6,161 nt of DNA from Clostridia bacterium (GTDB lineage Bacteria; Bacillota; Clostridia; Christensenellales; CALWSW01). The stretch is from contig JAHZEH010000061.1 of the NCBI GenBank assembly GCA_019421925.1, positions 1 to 6,161 of the forward strand. Direction: 5' to 3'. Under the pieces are notes generated by a model, which did no database searches, was not told the DNA's origin, and worked only from the letters and a program-made list of their open reading frames with translations. Shown in pieces: positions 4,777 to 6,161 of this stretch. Position 1 is the stretch's first letter. Every line of letters begins with the position of its first letter. A program made the position numbers and the translations under genes.

Positions 4777-6161
4777 TTGTATACTTTGACCATTTTAGGG
4801 ATGGGGGCCTTTCCGGGCCATCTGACAGAGGAGGCGCAGAGGGCCCTGCGGGACGGCGCAAAGGTGGTATTGCAGACGGCCCGGTGCTATCTGGCCCAGA
4901 GCCTCAGTTTGCAGGGGATCCGCTACCGGACGATGGACGGACTCTATGAACAGGCGGAGGACTTTGACGAGCTCAACGAAACTGTGGCCCGGAACCTGGT
5001 GCTGGAGGCCCAGGGGAGCAACGTGGTATATGCTCTTCTGGGGGGCGCGGAGGGGAAGGCCGTCTGTGCCGCCATTGCCAAAGCGGCGGCTGGTGCGGGT
5101 ATAGAGCTGCGGGTGCTGCCCGGCGTGTCCTATGGCGCCTGCGCGGCCGCGGCGGCGGGAGGGCGCTTCTGCTATGAGCGGCCTGCACGGATGCTCTTTG
5201 CGGCCGATTTGGAGGGGGCCGCGCTTCTGCCGGGGGAGCCTCTGGTGGTGCAGGAGCTGGATAACGTCATGCTTGCGGGGGACGCCAAGCTCCTGCTCTC
5301 GGAATATTATCCCGATGAGCTGGAAATACTCCTCGCGACGGCGGAATATGGGCAATATCAGGTGCGCGCCCTCCCGCTGTGTGAGCTTGACCGCCAGGAG
5401 CGCAGCGCCTATGCTCATACCACCTGCGCCCTCCTGCCCCCACTCTCCTTCGGGGAGCTGGAGCGGAGGGGCCCGGAGGAACTCCAGGCCCTCATTGCCC
5501 GCCTGCGCGCGCCGGGCGGCTGTCCCTGGGACAGGGAACAGACCCCGGGGAGCCTGCTTTCCAGCCTGCTGGAAGAGACCTATGAGGTGGTGGAGGCCAT
5601 TGAACTGGAGGACGATGCCAAGCTGTGCGAGGAGCTGGGGGATCTCATGATGCTGGTGGTCATGCTCAGCTGCATTGCGCAGGAGCACGGTTCCTTCACC
5701 CTGCGTGACGTCACCAGCGACGTATGCGCCAAACTGGTCCACCGGCATCCCCATGTCTTTGGCGGTGGGACGGCCCGGGATACCGGCGCTGTGCTGCGCA
5801 GCTGGGAGACTCTCAAAATGGAGGAGAAGGGGGAGAGCACGCTCAGCCAGTCCATGCGGGATGTGGCCAGGCCCCTGCCCGCCCTCATGCGCGCCGAGAA
5901 GATCCAGAAAAAGGCCGGGCAGGTGGGTTTTGATTGGAAAGATCCCCTGGACGCGCTGGAGAAGGTAAAGGAAGAGACCGGGGAGCTGGAGGAGGAGCTG
6001 CGCAGGCGTGAAGGCGGCGCCCAAAACGGGGCCAGGGTGGAGGAGGAGCTTGGCGACCTGCTCTTCGCAGCCGCCAACGTGGCCCGCCTCGCCAAGGTGA
6101 AAAGCGAACTTGCCCTGGGCCGCGCAACAGAAAAATTTGTCCGGCGTTTTGAACGCATGGA
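4777..6161 (+). CDS. mazG: YabN-type MazG nucleoside triphosphate pyrophosphohydrolase with N-terminal methylase-like domain (partial, cut by right edge)
   Basis: 461 codons are present and the frame is still open at the edge; Bacillus YabN is about 489 residues, so perhaps the last 20-30 are missing. Residues 1-225 correspond to the tetrapyrrole (SAM-dependent) methylase-like domain of YabN, seen in the first strand TLTILGMG, VVYALLGG near 83-90 and LRVLPGVSYG near 111-120. Residues about 232-461 hold the tandem MazG region, which splits NTPs to NMP and pyrophosphate using bound magnesium. The first MazG unit has CPWD at 249-252, the metal-binding EETYE at 266-270 and ELGD at 286-289, then HRHPHVFGG near 322-330. 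The second unit has VGFDW near 383-387, EETGE at 399-403 and ELGD at 424-427. All catalytic acidic residues are intact. The role is cleanup of abnormal nucleotides in the cytoplasm. It is probably co-transcribed with spoVB. The SAM-binding loops are eroded, so methyl transfer is doubtful. Confidence 0.92.
   Translation, partial: MYTLTILGMGAFPGHLTEEAQRALRDGAKVVLQTARCYLAQSLSLQGIRYRTMDGLYEQAEDFDELNETVARNLVLEAQGSNVVYALLGGAEGKAVCAAIAKAAAGAGIELRVLPGVSYGACAAAAAGGRFCYERPARMLFAADLEGAALLPGEPLVVQELDNVMLAGDAKLLLSEYYPDELEILLATAEYGQYQVRALPLCELDRQERSAYAHTTCALLPPLSFGELERRGPEELQALIARLRAPGGCPWDREQTPGSLLSSLLEETYEVVEAIELEDDAKLCEELGDLMMLVVMLSCIAQEHGSFTLRDVTSDVCAKLVHRHPHVFGGGTARDTGAVLRSWETLKMEEKGESTLSQSMRDVARPLPALMRAEKIQKKAGQVGFDWKDPLDALEKVKEETGELEEELRRREGGAQNGARVEEELGDLLFAAANVARLAKVKSELALGRATEKFVRRFERM

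Noticed and set aside
4795..6024. Long minus-strand open frame (409 codons) opposite mazG
   Set aside because: It lies entirely antisense to a MazG with intact catalytic motifs; the Leu/Gly/Arg-rich composition and lack of a start signal mark it as a shadow. The same holds for 3914-4861 opposite spoVB.
1..6161. Mobile element, CRISPR array, tRNA, rRNA or defence system
   Set aside because: I saw no transposase, integrase, terminal repeats, regularly spaced repeats or RNA gene; gene content and composition are uniform and core-like. MazG here is the YabN housekeeping type, not a toxin-linked one.

Overview
The window looks like part of the chromosome of a GC-rich, endospore-forming member of the Clostridia, most like the Oscillospiraceae (the Flavonifractor/Oscillibacter side). 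This is an inference from three things: the gene order, an almost canonical SpoVT, and the high GC content with GC-ending codons. No database search was possible. The order resembles the Bacillus mfd - spoVT - spoVB - yabN(mazG) region, with a PrsA-type lipoprotein and a small zinc-ribbon protein placed before spoVT. All genes are on the + strand.

Layout. Bases 1-170 are the 3' end of an unidentified gene. Bases 231-1583 encode a lipoprotein peptidyl-prolyl isomerase (PrsA/SurA class), followed by a strong hairpin terminator at 1609-1643. Bases 1644-1975 hold no convincing gene but contain several good hairpins, so this is a candidate structured RNA, leader or intergenic repeat. Bases 1976-2293 encode a 105-residue zinc-ribbon protein with a DUF2007-like C-terminal part. 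A gap at 2294-2476 carries a plausible sigma-G-type promoter. spoVT starts at a TTG codon at 2477 and ends at 3025. It is followed by a hairpin terminator and then an extended -10 promoter driving spoVB (TTG start, 3155-4759) and, 17 bases later, a YabN-type mazG (TTG start at 4777) that runs off the right edge.

How the genes work together. PrsA would fold proteins outside the membrane. SpoVT would be the late forespore regulator, which fits its own sigma-G-like promoter. SpoVB would be a membrane flippase needed for spore cortex formation. MazG/YabN would be a housekeeping NTP pyrophosphohydrolase co-transcribed with spoVB. This is mostly a conserved core neighbourhood rather than a mobile or defence island. 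The points worth a second look are the coiled coil inserted into the PrsA catalytic domain, the structured gap at 1644-1975, three consecutive TTG starts, and the eroded SAM-binding motifs in the YabN methylase domain.
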